A DNA stretch of 64,000 nt from Mageeibacillus sp. UBA6980 (GTDB lineage: Bacteria > Bacillota > Clostridia > Saccharofermentanales > Saccharofermentanaceae): contig DJYK01000026.1 in assembly GCA_002450095.1 (NCBI GenBank), positions 128,668 to 192,667 on the forward strand, in the 5' to 3' direction. The position numbers and the translations under genes were made by a program. How positions within the stretch are numbered: position 1 is the first letter of the stretch; each line of letters starts with the position of its first letter. The notes under the pieces were generated by a model. It saw nothing but the letters and a program-made list of their open reading frames with translations, was not told where the DNA came from and did no database searches. Below are positions 35,410-43,803 of this stretch, piece after piece.

Positions 35410-36347
35410 GTCTTCTTGGAGATGATATAACGAGGTCTGTGCTTGGTCTCGAGATAGATCTTGCCGATATATTCACCGATAATACCGAGGCTTATCAGCT
35501 GAACCCCGGACAGGAACAGGATTATGGTGTTTGTACTGGCCCATCCTCTTATGGTATTGCCCATGAAATAATCGATGAAAGTATAGACGATCATTATGAA
35601 ACTGAATAAAGCGATAATGATCCCGAATCCGGTTATAAACTTCAAAGGTGTGGTGCTGAGGCTCGTAATGCCTTCGAAAGCAAGCGAGAGCATCCTGGTC
35701 AGAGGATAATGGCTTTTCCCCGACAGCCTCTCGTGTCGATCGTAATATACGCTTGTTGATTTGAATCCTACGAGAGGGAACAATCCCCTTAGAAACAGGT
35801 TTACTTCCTTGAAATCCGAGAATGCTTCCAATACTTCGGCTGATACGAGTCTGTAGTCGGCGTGATCATATACGACTTCGGCGCCCATGACTCTTAAGAG
35901 TTTGTAATAGATCCTTGCCGTAGCCCTTTTGAAAACACTGTCTGTATCCCTTTTATTCCTGACACCGTATACGATCTGGCATCCGTTATTATATTCGAGG
36001 ACCATGTCCTTCATGACTTTTATGTCATCCTGTCCGTCACAGTCTATGGATATCGTGATATCGCATTTATCGCAGGCTTCGGTAAGCCCGGCAACAAGTG
36101 CATTCTGATGACCTCTGTTGCGGCTCAAACAGATGCCCTCATAGTGTTCGTCCTTACGCGACAGCTCTTCTATGATATCCCAGGTCTTATCCCGGCTTCC
36201 GTCGTTAATGAACAGTATCCTGCTCTTGTCGGATACGAGATCTTCGCTGATCAGAAGATTCAGCTCTTCGAGAAACAGAGGAGCCGATATGGGAAGTACT
36301 TCCTCTTCGTTGTAGCAGGGGATGACTATGTACAGTATCTCTTTCAT
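35385..36347 (-). CDS. GT2 polyprenyl-phosphate glycosyltransferase, GtrB/DPM1-like
   Basis: 320 aa. The GT-A domain has IVIPCYNEEEVLP, IDCDGQDDIKVM (the D-x-D region) and YDHADYRLVS, and two C-terminal membrane helices (ITGFGIIIALFSFIMIVYTF, then IILFLSGVQLISLGIIG) end in GKIYLETKHRPRYI. It would transfer a sugar from a nucleotide donor to undecaprenyl phosphate on the inner face. Eight bases separate it from dacA upstream, so these two may be cotranscribed. Confidence 0.87.
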   Translation of the reverse strand: MKEILYIVIPCYNEEEVLPISAPLFLEELNLLISEDLVSDKSRILFINDGSRDKTWDIIEELSRKDEHYEGICLSRNRGHQNALVAGLTEACDKCDITISIDCDGQDDIKVMKDMVLEYNNGCQIVYGVRNKRDTDSVFKRATARIYYKLLRVMGAEVVYDHADYRLVSAEVLEAFSDFKEVNLFLRGLFPLVGFKSTSVYYDRHERLSGKSHYPLTRMLSLAFEGITSLSTTPLKFITGFGIIIALFSFIMIVYTFIDYFMGNTIRGWASTNTIILFLSGVQLISLGIIGEYIGKIYLETKHRPRYIISKKTYEEDEDL

Positions 36348-36355
36348 GATTTCAG

Positions 36356-37393
36356 TTATACTCCATTGGAGAGAGCAGAAGCAAGTGCCTGGTATGCGTT
36401 GATCGCATCAAGTATGTGATAGCGTGTTGTATCATTCTCGCCTCTGTATGCACCGAAAGTAACAAATATGTATTCATGGTCGTTGATAGTCGCAGCCGTT
36501 GCAAGGCAAAGTCCGGCTTCCGTCGTAGTGCCTGTTTTTCCTCCGATAAATGTGCCGCCTTCGAAGTCCATAGATGACAGTCCCTGATAGAAGGTGCTGT
36601 AGATCGTAAGTCCGCCCGGATGAAGCGTAGTCGGGGTGGAGGTGTATGTCATGGTGGAGAACACCTGTCTGAACTTATCGTTCTGAAGTCCCGCTCTTAA
36701 TAAAGTTGCCATATCGCGGACCGTCGAGTAATGCTCGGGATTATGAAGCCCCGTACAGTTTGTAAAATGAGTGCCCGTCATACCGAGCTCTTCGGCTCTT
36801 ATATTCATGAGTTCAACGAATCCGGCTTCTGATCCCGCGATCTTCTGTGCAAGTCCGAGACAGCACTCGGCTCCTGATCTTAACATCAATCCGTATAAAA
36901 GATCATCGATAGTAACAGGTTCTTCGCATTCGAATCCGGCAGTCGAGAGATCCTGATAAAACAGAGTATCGTATATCTCGCGGGGAAGAGGATACACTTC
37001 ACTGTAATCGGTGATCGATTCACAGGCTATCAATAATGTCATCATCTTGGTAACGGAAGCGGGGAAGGCCCTTGTATCGGGATTCTTCTCGCTTAATACT
37101 ACTCCGGTCTCGGCATCTATGAGGATCGCTTCGTTGCTGTAGATGTTCCCGAGAAGATCGAATTGAGGCATAGGTGTAGGAGTAGGCGTCGGCGGTACGG
37201 TCTCGGTTGTCCCGATCGTCTCTTCTGATGTATTCAGAATGATCTGATTGTTATCCTCAGAAAGCTTTTGTCTGCAGGATTCAAGGCTGATGATCGTTAT
37301 TGCCGTTAATGCTACCAGAACACAAAAGCCCGCCAAGAAAGCTTTGCCTCTGGCGTTCAACTTAAACTTTCTTTTCTTTTTTGAATTTGCCAT
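36356..37393 (-). CDS. D-alanyl-D-alanine carboxypeptidase, S11 family
   Basis: 345 aa. An N-terminal membrane anchor (AFLAGFCVLVALTAITIISL) is followed by a PTPTPTPMP linker and the S11 peptidase domain. The catalytic Ser-x-x-Lys is PASVTKMM and the KTG motif is IGGKTGTT. The middle motif reads MLRSGAECC, so Ala replaces the usual Asn of Ser-x-Asn. The family trims the terminal D-Ala from peptidoglycan stems outside the cell. The C-terminal PBP5-like domain of long DacA proteins is missing, so it is a short form. It may be in an operon with the downstream GT2 gene. Confidence 0.86.
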   Translation of the reverse strand: MANSKKKRKFKLNARGKAFLAGFCVLVALTAITIISLESCRQKLSEDNNQIILNTSEETIGTTETVPPTPTPTPMPQFDLLGNIYSNEAILIDAETGVVLSEKNPDTRAFPASVTKMMTLLIACESITDYSEVYPLPREIYDTLFYQDLSTAGFECEEPVTIDDLLYGLMLRSGAECCLGLAQKIAGSEAGFVELMNIRAEELGMTGTHFTNCTGLHNPEHYSTVRDMATLLRAGLQNDKFRQVFSTMTYTSTPTTLHPGGLTIYSTFYQGLSSMDFEGGTFIGGKTGTTTEAGLCLATAATINDHEYIFVTFGAYRGENDTTRYHILDAINAYQALASALSNGV

Positions 37394-37473
37394 ACGTTAA
37401 TTATATAATTCAATTAATGTGGATTTGTTTCCGCTATATTATATTTATATTTCTTTAGTATCCGGAGGGCGTT

Positions 37474-38502
37474 ATGACTTTTGGTAAACGGATGAAGACG
37501 GCTTTGCTCGGGGCAGTTCTCGCATTGCTCTTGGGAAGTCTGGTGCCGATCCTGCTCGCACCTTCTGTCAGACCCATAGTTCTGATATCTCTTATCGCAT
37601 CGGGTGTTGTATTTATCCTCGCTTTCATATTTTGCTTCATCCTTGAAGGAAAGCCTTCTAAACTCAGGATACCGATCTTTATTTTTCTCGTAGTTGTTGC
37701 GCTCTGTGTCGTGACTTCCATTACCGTCTATAATATCGGTAAGCGTATAACTTTCCCCGGAAGCTTCGATGAAGACGCTTATGAGGATCTTCAGGATCTG
37801 GATGACGGCAGTGTGGAACTCATATCCGCAGGAGAACTATCGGGCTGGAGGATACCTTCCGTTTCCGCAGAACAGGACGCCCCAAGACCCGTGATCCTTT
37901 ACTTCGGCGGCAACGGCGAGGATTCTTCTTCCAAGGTATGGAATCTTATCAAGAACGATAAGCTTTTCTTCCTGATCGATACATGTGATTTTGTATATAT
38001 CGATTATCCGACATACGGTGTAAACGGCGGAACCGTCGACGTCAACAGTATCAAACAGTTTGCAACCGAAGCGTATGAGGCCGTAATATCCCTGCCGACG
38101 ACTTCAGAAGTAATCCTGCTTTCATATTCGATCGGAAACGGACCGGCTTCTTATCTGGCTTCAATGGAGGAGACTGAGATTTCTTCTATGATCATGCTAG
38201 CTCCGTATAATTCGGGATATGATCTGTTTAATGCTCATCTTAATATTTTCCACGGACCTTTGAAGCTGCTTTGTTTCTATAATATGCCGTGTTACAGGTT
38301 TGCGCGTACGATAGACTGTCCCGTTACGGTTATAGCTTCCGATGCGGACAATGTCATCCCGCTATCATCATCGAGATCATTCTTCGCCGAACTTTCGAGT
38401 TCATCTGCTAATTTCATTACCGTGAACGGTGTCGATCATAACGATTTTTTCTCTGACAGCGTTGTTATCGATGCCGTTGCCGATGCTTTGGAGGGTATTT
38501 GA
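37474..38502 (+). CDS. Membrane-anchored alpha/beta hydrolase
   Basis: 342 aa. Three N-terminal hydrophobic helices (about 10-30, 32-55 and 68-88) precede an alpha/beta hydrolase domain. The nucleophile elbow is LLSYSIGNGPASYLA, the acid is in IASDADNVIPL and the His in VNGVDHNDFF. The oxyanion region is PVILYFGGNGE. This resembles the FrsA/YtxM-like or BAAT-type hydrolases; the substrate is unknown. GGAGG lies 6 bases before ATG. A small membrane gene follows with one base between stop and ATG. Confidence 0.8.
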   Translation: MTFGKRMKTALLGAVLALLLGSLVPILLAPSVRPIVLISLIASGVVFILAFIFCFILEGKPSKLRIPIFIFLVVVALCVVTSITVYNIGKRITFPGSFDEDAYEDLQDLDDGSVELISAGELSGWRIPSVSAEQDAPRPVILYFGGNGEDSSSKVWNLIKNDKLFFLIDTCDFVYIDYPTYGVNGGTVDVNSIKQFATEAYEAVISLPTTSEVILLSYSIGNGPASYLASMEETEISSMIMLAPYNSGYDLFNAHLNIFHGPLKLLCFYNMPCYRFARTIDCPVTVIASDADNVIPLSSSRSFFAELSSSSANFITVNGVDHNDFFSDSVVIDAVADALEGI

Positions 38503-38503
38503 T

Positions 38504-38767
38504 ATGAGGACTGATCTGAGATATAAACTGACACTTGCGGCGATCGTTGCCGTTATCCCTGTGATATTTGCAATATTGGTGATCTATTTTTTGGCAAGTC
38601 AGTCGATATGGCTTGCCTTGATCCCTTTGTATCTTCTAGCCGGAGGTTTTATTCTTACATTTATACTCGGCTTTGTGCCGTTCATGAAAGACCATATGTG
38701 GCTTTCCGTGATCGCAGTCGCGCTTCTTTCTCTGATTGCAGGAGTGATACTTCACTTTACAATTTGA
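38504..38767 (+). CDS. Small three-helix membrane protein
   Basis: 87 aa from ATG 38504, which follows GGAGGG of the hydrolase end by 8 bases; the longer frame from 38429 lies inside the hydrolase gene. Three hydrophobic helices (LAAIVAVIPVIFAILVIYFL, LALIPLYLLAGGFILTFILG, and LSVIAVALLSLIAGVIL) and short loops are all that is seen. It is coupled to the hydrolase. Function unknown. Confidence 0.65.
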   Translation: MRTDLRYKLTLAAIVAVIPVIFAILVIYFLASQSIWLALIPLYLLAGGFILTFILGFVPFMKDHMWLSVIAVALLSLIAGVILHFTI

Positions 38768-38825
38768 TTTAAGGACTGATAAATAGTAAAATTTCAAGGA
38801 ATTTTGCGTTTACGGAGAACCTGAT

Positions 38826-39488
38826 TTGTTAAGAAAATTACTGTCTGTCGTAACGGCTTTTGCCGTAGTAATGATAATAAGCAGTCCCGCATTGGCCAAT
38901 GCTCGTTTTGAAAGATACGAGATGATGTGGAATAATGCGACAGATTCAGAGCGTTATTACATGCCGACTGAAGTGAAGGCTTATGCATGCGGCCTTACGA
39001 CGGCTGATTTTGTGTTCTTCGCGCGTGTTGTCGAGGGCGAAGGAGCCGACAGTGATGCAAACATCACCGATAAAGTCTTTGTAGCCGCCACGGTGCTCAA
39101 CAGGATGAATTGCAACAGATGGCCTACGAGGACCGTCATCTCTACATTACAAAGACCCGGACAGTTCGAGGTGGTCGATCGCGAGACTCATCAGACTCAT
39201 TGCGGAAGATCTCTCGATTCCGAATGGGCAGTGGTAATTGCCTACAGAATGGTGGAGAATAATGAGATCGATTGTCATATGGTGTATTACAATGCATACG
39301 GATTTACCGGCTATTCGAGACAGTTTACGAATTACGCATACTTCGGCGGCAACTATTTCTCGGTGTTGCCTTGTACATGTGAATCGTGTACATCGAGAAT
39401 GCCCGGATGGGAAGAAGATGAAGTCGAGATGCTTCCGGAAGATTATGAGATCTTAAGACCGGATGGCATCGGACCTAACTATATATAA
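38826..39488 (+). CDS. Secreted SleB-like cell wall hydrolase
   Basis: 220 aa with a TTG start (GGAGA 7 bases upstream) and a signal peptide ending near SSPALANA. The Hydrolase_2 domain has FFARVVEGEGADSD (catalytic Glu) and KVFVAATVLNRMNCNRWP, then QFEVVDRE. SleB/CwlJ enzymes cleave peptidoglycan, in spore germination or growth. Only one domain is present, without the N-terminal binding repeats of SleB. Two Cys (CTCESC) near the C-terminus may form a disulfide. glyA begins 21 bases downstream but has its own AGGAGG. Confidence 0.8.
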   Translation: MLRKLLSVVTAFAVVMIISSPALANARFERYEMMWNNATDSERYYMPTEVKAYACGLTTADFVFFARVVEGEGADSDANITDKVFVAATVLNRMNCNRWPTRTVISTLQRPGQFEVVDRETHQTHCGRSLDSEWAVVIAYRMVENNEIDCHMVYYNAYGFTGYSRQFTNYAYFGGNYFSVLPCTCESCTSRMPGWEEDEVEMLPEDYEILRPDGIGPNYI

Positions 39489-39509
39489 TATTTTAGGAGG
39501 AACATATAT

Positions 39510-40754
39510 ATGTACGACAAGATCAAGGCAGAGGATTCTGAAGTTTATTCCGCAATAATGCAGGAACTTCAGAGGCAGAGAGACAAGATCGAGCTTATTG
39601 CATCAGAGAATATCGTATCTGAAGCAGTTCTCGAGGCAGCAGGTTCAGTTCTTACGAACAAGTATGCTGAAGGTTATCCGGGTAAGAGATACTACGGCGG
39701 ATGCGAGTATGTTGATATCGTTGAGCAGCTCGCTATCGACAGAGCTAAGGAGCTCTTCGGTGCAAAGTTCGCTAACGTTCAGCCTCACTCCGGTGCTCAG
39801 GCAAATACCGCTGTTTATTTTGCCATTCTCAAGCCCGGCGATAAGATACTCGGTATGGATCTGTCACACGGCGGACACCTCACACACGGAATGAAGCTCA
39901 ATGTCTCCGGTAAGACATATGAGTCCGATTTCTATCAGGTAAATAAAGAGACAGGGGAGCTCGATTATGAAGAAGTAAGAAAGAAGGCTCTTGAGTTCAG
40001 ACCTAATGTTATCGTTGCCGGCGCTTCCGCTTATCCGAGGATCATCGATTTTAAGAAGTTCCGTGAGATAGCAGACGAGGTAGGTGCGTATCTGTTTGTC
40101 GATATGGCACATATCGCAGGTCTTGTCGCTGCAGGTCTTCATCCTAATCCGGTACCTTATGCTCATATCGTTACAACAACAACACACAAGACTTTGAGAG
40201 GTCCCCGCGGAGGTATCATCCTTACAAATGACGAGGAACTTGCCAAGAAGATCAATTCCGCGGTCTTCCCGGGACAGCAGGGCGGACCTTTGATGCATAT
40301 CATCGCCGCGAAGGCAGTTGCTTTCAAGGAAGCTCTGTCTCCCGAGTTCAGAGAGTATGCCAATCAGATCGTTAAGAATGCCAAGGCTTTGTCCGAGGCT
40401 CTCCTTGCAAGAAATGTCAATCTCGTTTCCGGCGGTACGGATAATCACCTCATGCTCATTGACTTGAGAGGAACGGGTATAACCGGTAAGGAGCTGCAGC
40501 TTCGTCTTGACGACTGCAATATAACGGCAAACAAGAACACTATCCCGTTCGATCCCGAGAAGCCTTTTATCACATCAGGCGTTCGTATAGGAACTCCCGC
40601 AGTTACAACACGAGGCATGAAGGAAGATGATATGGTTGAGATCGCAGATCTTATCTCACTTTGCATCTTTGATTATGAGAATAAGAAAGATGAAGTCATC
40701 TCCCGTGTTGCCAAGCTTACCGAGAAGTATCCTCTTTATTCAGATTTTAACTGA
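39510..40754 (+). CDS. glyA: Serine hydroxymethyltransferase
   Basis: 414 aa PLP enzyme converting serine and tetrahydrofolate to glycine and methylene-tetrahydrofolate. IELIASENIVSEAV is the N-terminal signature, VQPHSGAQANTAVY the PLP/folate region, HIVTTTTHKTLRGPRGG the PLP Lys motif, and ITANKNTIPFDPEKPF and GVRIGTPAVTTRGM complete the C-terminus. AGGAGGAACATATAT precedes ATG. The stop TGA overlaps the ATG of rarA (40754). Confidence 0.97.
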   Translation: MYDKIKAEDSEVYSAIMQELQRQRDKIELIASENIVSEAVLEAAGSVLTNKYAEGYPGKRYYGGCEYVDIVEQLAIDRAKELFGAKFANVQPHSGAQANTAVYFAILKPGDKILGMDLSHGGHLTHGMKLNVSGKTYESDFYQVNKETGELDYEEVRKKALEFRPNVIVAGASAYPRIIDFKKFREIADEVGAYLFVDMAHIAGLVAAGLHPNPVPYAHIVTTTTHKTLRGPRGGIILTNDEELAKKINSAVFPGQQGGPLMHIIAAKAVAFKEALSPEFREYANQIVKNAKALSEALLARNVNLVSGGTDNHLMLIDLRGTGITGKELQLRLDDCNITANKNTIPFDPEKPFITSGVRIGTPAVTTRGMKEDDMVEIADLISLCIFDYENKKDEVISRVAKLTEKYPLYSDFN

Positions 40755-42067
40755 TGCTTGACGAAGATCTTTTAAGACAGCCGCTTCCGTATAGGATGGC
40801 GCCGAGATCCCTGGATGAATATGTCGGACAGGAACATATAGTCGGCAAAGGAAAGCTGTTAAGAAGGATGATCGAGGCAGACCGTCTGTCCTCGGTCATC
40901 CTTTTTGGGCCTCCGGGAACCGGGAAGACTGCTTTAGCGCGCCTTATCGCACATTGTACGACATCGAAGTTCAGATCCCTTAATGCCGTTACTTCCGGAG
41001 TCTCAGACATCAAAGCCGTGATAGAAGACGCTTTGAATCCGATAATATCCGAAGGCAGAAAGACTGTACTGTTTATCGATGAGATACACAGGTTTAACAA
41101 GCTTCAGCAGGATGCACTGCTCCCTTATGTCGAAGACGGCACTGTCGTTCTCATAGGGGCTACTACGGAAAACCCGTTCTTTGAAGTTAATAAGGCTCTT
41201 GTATCGAGATCTACCGTCCTTAAGCTCGAGCCTTTAACTGACGAGAATATCGTAACGATCCTTAAGAATGCCATCAATGATAAGGAAAGAGGATACGGAT
41301 CAACTGATGTAAAGATAAGCGATTCCACGTTATCGAAGATAGCCGCTCTGTCCGGAGGAGATGCTAGAAACAGTCTTAAAGCCTTGGAGCTTGCCGTAAT
41401 GACGACTGCTCCGGATAATACCGGGGCGATAGTCATAACAGATGAAGTGGTAAGTGACTGTATGCAAAAAAGGACAGTCATCTTTGATAAGGACGGTGAG
41501 AGCCACTACGACAACATAAGCGCGATGATCAAGTCTATGAGAGGCTCTGATCCCGATGCGGCTGTGCTCTATCTCGCAAGAGCGCTGGAAGGCGGTGAGG
41601 ACATCGAGTTTCTTGCCAGAAGGATACTCATATGTGCAGCAGAAGATGTGGGTCTTGCAAATCCCAATGCTCTGCTGATCGCAAGTGCCGCATATCAGGC
41701 GGCTGCTGCCGTCGGAATGCCGGAGGCAAGGATCCCTCTGGCCGAGGCTTGCATATTAGTTGCCTCGTCGCCCAAATCAAACGCTTCTTATCTTGCCGTG
41801 GACAAGGCTCTTTCCGATGTCAGAAGTATGGATACAGGTACCGTTCCGATGCATCTTCGTAATGCTCCGGCAAAGGGGATGGAGGATCTCGGTTATTCGG
41901 TGGGTTATAAATATCCTCATGATTTTCCGGGTCACGTTACGAAGCAGCAGTATATGCCGGATGCGGTAAAAGACCGGAGATATTATGTCCCCACGGGTAT
42001 CGGATATGAGAAGAATATCATTGAATACCTTAACTATGTTGAAAGGATGATCAATAAAGATGATTAA
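40754..42067 (+). CDS. rarA: Replication-associated recombination ATPase RarA (MgsA)
   Basis: 437 aa AAA+ clamp-loader-like protein that acts at stalled replication forks. RPYRMAPRSLDEYVGQEH-type start (PLPYRMAPRSLDEYVGQEH), Walker A GPPGTGKTALA, Walker B FIDEIHRFNK, sensor 1 IGATTENP, and the C-terminal MgsA tetramerisation domain (AEDVGLANPNALLIASAAYQ) are all present. It is coupled to glyA and to the following lipoprotein gene (8-base overlap). Confidence 0.94.
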   Translation: MLDEDLLRQPLPYRMAPRSLDEYVGQEHIVGKGKLLRRMIEADRLSSVILFGPPGTGKTALARLIAHCTTSKFRSLNAVTSGVSDIKAVIEDALNPIISEGRKTVLFIDEIHRFNKLQQDALLPYVEDGTVVLIGATTENPFFEVNKALVSRSTVLKLEPLTDENIVTILKNAINDKERGYGSTDVKISDSTLSKIAALSGGDARNSLKALELAVMTTAPDNTGAIVITDEVVSDCMQKRTVIFDKDGESHYDNISAMIKSMRGSDPDAAVLYLARALEGGEDIEFLARRILICAAEDVGLANPNALLIASAAYQAAAAVGMPEARIPLAEACILVASSPKSNASYLAVDKALSDVRSMDTGTVPMHLRNAPAKGMEDLGYSVGYKYPHDFPGHVTKQQYMPDAVKDRRYYVPTGIGYEKNIIEYLNYVERMINKDD

Positions 42068-42608
42068 GAAAACCGTCTGTGCGGTGCTTGCATCGGTAAT
42101 AACCGCCTTGTCTGTCGCGGGTTGCGGTGGACAGATCGATGAGTTTGTTACCGTATCTAATGTCAATCAGTCCTCGGTCAGTGTTGCCGAAGGCTTCTTT
42201 CAGGCTGTATTCACGGGAGACGAGGAGCTCTTTGCAGCCTGTTATCCCGACAGTTTTAAGACATTTACCGATGATGAAGGTAATACCGTCGATATGCATG
42301 AAGTATTTGAAGAATACTGCTCGCTGTCGGATCCCGATTATACATATCTCGGAGCGTCATTGTCCGCATATAACGATTATGATGCCGATCACGGATATGA
42401 TTTTCCTCCTCTTGCCGAAGATATCGCGGCTTTGCATCATACTTCGGTCGAATTGATCGAAGCGGCTCAGATCGTAAAGCTCCGACTGAATTTTCAAAAC
42501 GCCGATAATGAGAGGTTAACTACCGAGATCTATATTCTTGTATATAAATCTGAGGCGGCATGGTATGTGTTCGAATTGCAGAATTCGGATGCGGAATTTG
42601 CTGTCTGA
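42060..42608 (+). CDS. Lipoprotein of unknown function
   Basis: 182 aa. Signal peptide with lipobox SVAGC, then a mature protein of about 160 residues beginning GGQIDEFVTVSN. It is rich in Asp, Glu and Tyr; the last third (IVKLRLNFQ, then YILVYKSEAAWYVFELQN) alternates like a NTF2/cystatin-type sheet. No family was recognised. Its ATG lies inside the end of rarA, so it is translated with that gene although the functions look unrelated. Confidence 0.68.
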   Translation: MIKKTVCAVLASVITALSVAGCGGQIDEFVTVSNVNQSSVSVAEGFFQAVFTGDEELFAACYPDSFKTFTDDEGNTVDMHEVFEEYCSLSDPDYTYLGASLSAYNDYDADHGYDFPPLAEDIAALHHTSVELIEAAQIVKLRLNFQNADNERLTTEIYILVYKSEAAWYVFELQNSDAEFAV

Positions 42609-42625
42609 TATTGTTAATTTTACTA

Positions 42626-42654
42626 TTGCATGTATTATTGCCTTGTGATAGTAT
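42626..42654 (+). promoter_or_regulatory. Promoter of asd
   Basis: TTGCAT (42626-42631), a 17-base spacer and TAGTAT (42649-42654). The start would be near 42661. A short leader with TGTCC/GGACA arms runs to the ATG at 42718. Confidence 0.5.
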
Positions 42655-42717
42655 TGTGTTCGCATGAAAGACAAGTGTCCGCGATATGAGGACATTTACA
42701 AGATTGGAGTGTTTGTT

Positions 42718-43803
42718 ATGGAACAGAAATTAAGAGTCGGTGTAATAGGCGCGACGGGTTATGTAGGACAGAGATTCATATCTTTGCTCGAGAATCATCC
42801 GTGGTTTGAATGCGTAGCACTCTGCGCATCCCCGAGGTCTGCCGGCAAGACATATAAAGAAGCCGTTGAAGGCAGATGGAAGATCGACAGACCCATGCCC
42901 GAATATGTTAAGGACATGGTCGTCTACGGCACTGATGATATCGAGAATTACTGCGATCAGATCGATTTTACGTTCTGCGCCGTCGACATGAAGAAAGATG
43001 AGATCAGGGCTTTGGAGGAGAAAGTTGCCAAACTCGAGATCCCGGTAATCTCTAATAACTCTGCCAACAGATGGACAGAGGATGTTCCAATGATCATCCC
43101 CGAGATCAATGCCGATCATGCCGGTCTTATCGACGCACAGAAGAGAAGACTCGGTACGAGCAGAGGTTTTATCGCCGTTAAGCCTAATTGTTCTATCCAG
43201 AGTTATGTTCCCGCACTTACGCCGCTTCTGTCATACGGTATCGAGAAGATCTCCGTTTGTACGTATCAGGCGATCTCCGGTGCGGGCAAGACGTTTGATA
43301 TCTGGCCTGAGATGGTAGGAAATCTTATTCCTTATATCGGCGGTGAGGAAGAGAAGTCCGAGAAGGAACCTCTTAAGGTCTGGGGTAAGCTTTCAGGCGA
43401 TCATATCGAGATAGCGTCTAAGCCTGTGATCTCCGCTCAGTGCTACCGTGTTGCAGTTCAGGAAGGGCATACGGCTGCGGTATCCGTAAGCTTTACGAAC
43501 AAGCCTTCCATGGAAGATATGATCAAAGCATGGAATGAGTTCGAGGGCGAGGCACAAAGACTTAAGCTTCCTTCCGCTCCCGAACACTTCCTTCAGTATC
43601 TTGAAGAGAATGACAGACCTCAGCCTAAGCTCGATGCTTTGTTCGGAAACGGTATGGGCGTAAGCATTGCGAGACTTCGCGAGGATAATATCTTCGATTA
43701 TAAGTTCGCTTGTCTGTCACACAATACGTTGAGAGGCGCTGCCGGCGGCGGAATGCTTACGGCTGAACTTCTCACAAAGAAGGGATATATTACTGCTAAG
43801 TAA
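42718..43803 (+). CDS. asd: Aspartate-semialdehyde dehydrogenase, archaeal/fungal type
   Basis: 361 aa from ATG 42718 (TTGGAG upstream). It reduces aspartyl phosphate to the semialdehyde for Lys, Thr and Met. NADPH motif GVIGATGYVGQRF, SNNSANRW, and the active-site Cys in VKPNCSIQSYV are seen; the latter and GAGKTFDIWP are typical of the archaeal/fungal branch rather than the Escherichia enzyme. An in-frame ATG at 42664 would add 18 residues. The stop overlaps the next ATG (TAATG). The aspartate kinase gene is at 13381. Confidence 0.93.
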   Translation: MEQKLRVGVIGATGYVGQRFISLLENHPWFECVALCASPRSAGKTYKEAVEGRWKIDRPMPEYVKDMVVYGTDDIENYCDQIDFTFCAVDMKKDEIRALEEKVAKLEIPVISNNSANRWTEDVPMIIPEINADHAGLIDAQKRRLGTSRGFIAVKPNCSIQSYVPALTPLLSYGIEKISVCTYQAISGAGKTFDIWPEMVGNLIPYIGGEEEKSEKEPLKVWGKLSGDHIEIASKPVISAQCYRVAVQEGHTAAVSVSFTNKPSMEDMIKAWNEFEGEAQRLKLPSAPEHFLQYLEENDRPQPKLDALFGNGMGVSIARLREDNIFDYKFACLSHNTLRGAAGGGMLTAELLTKKGYITAK

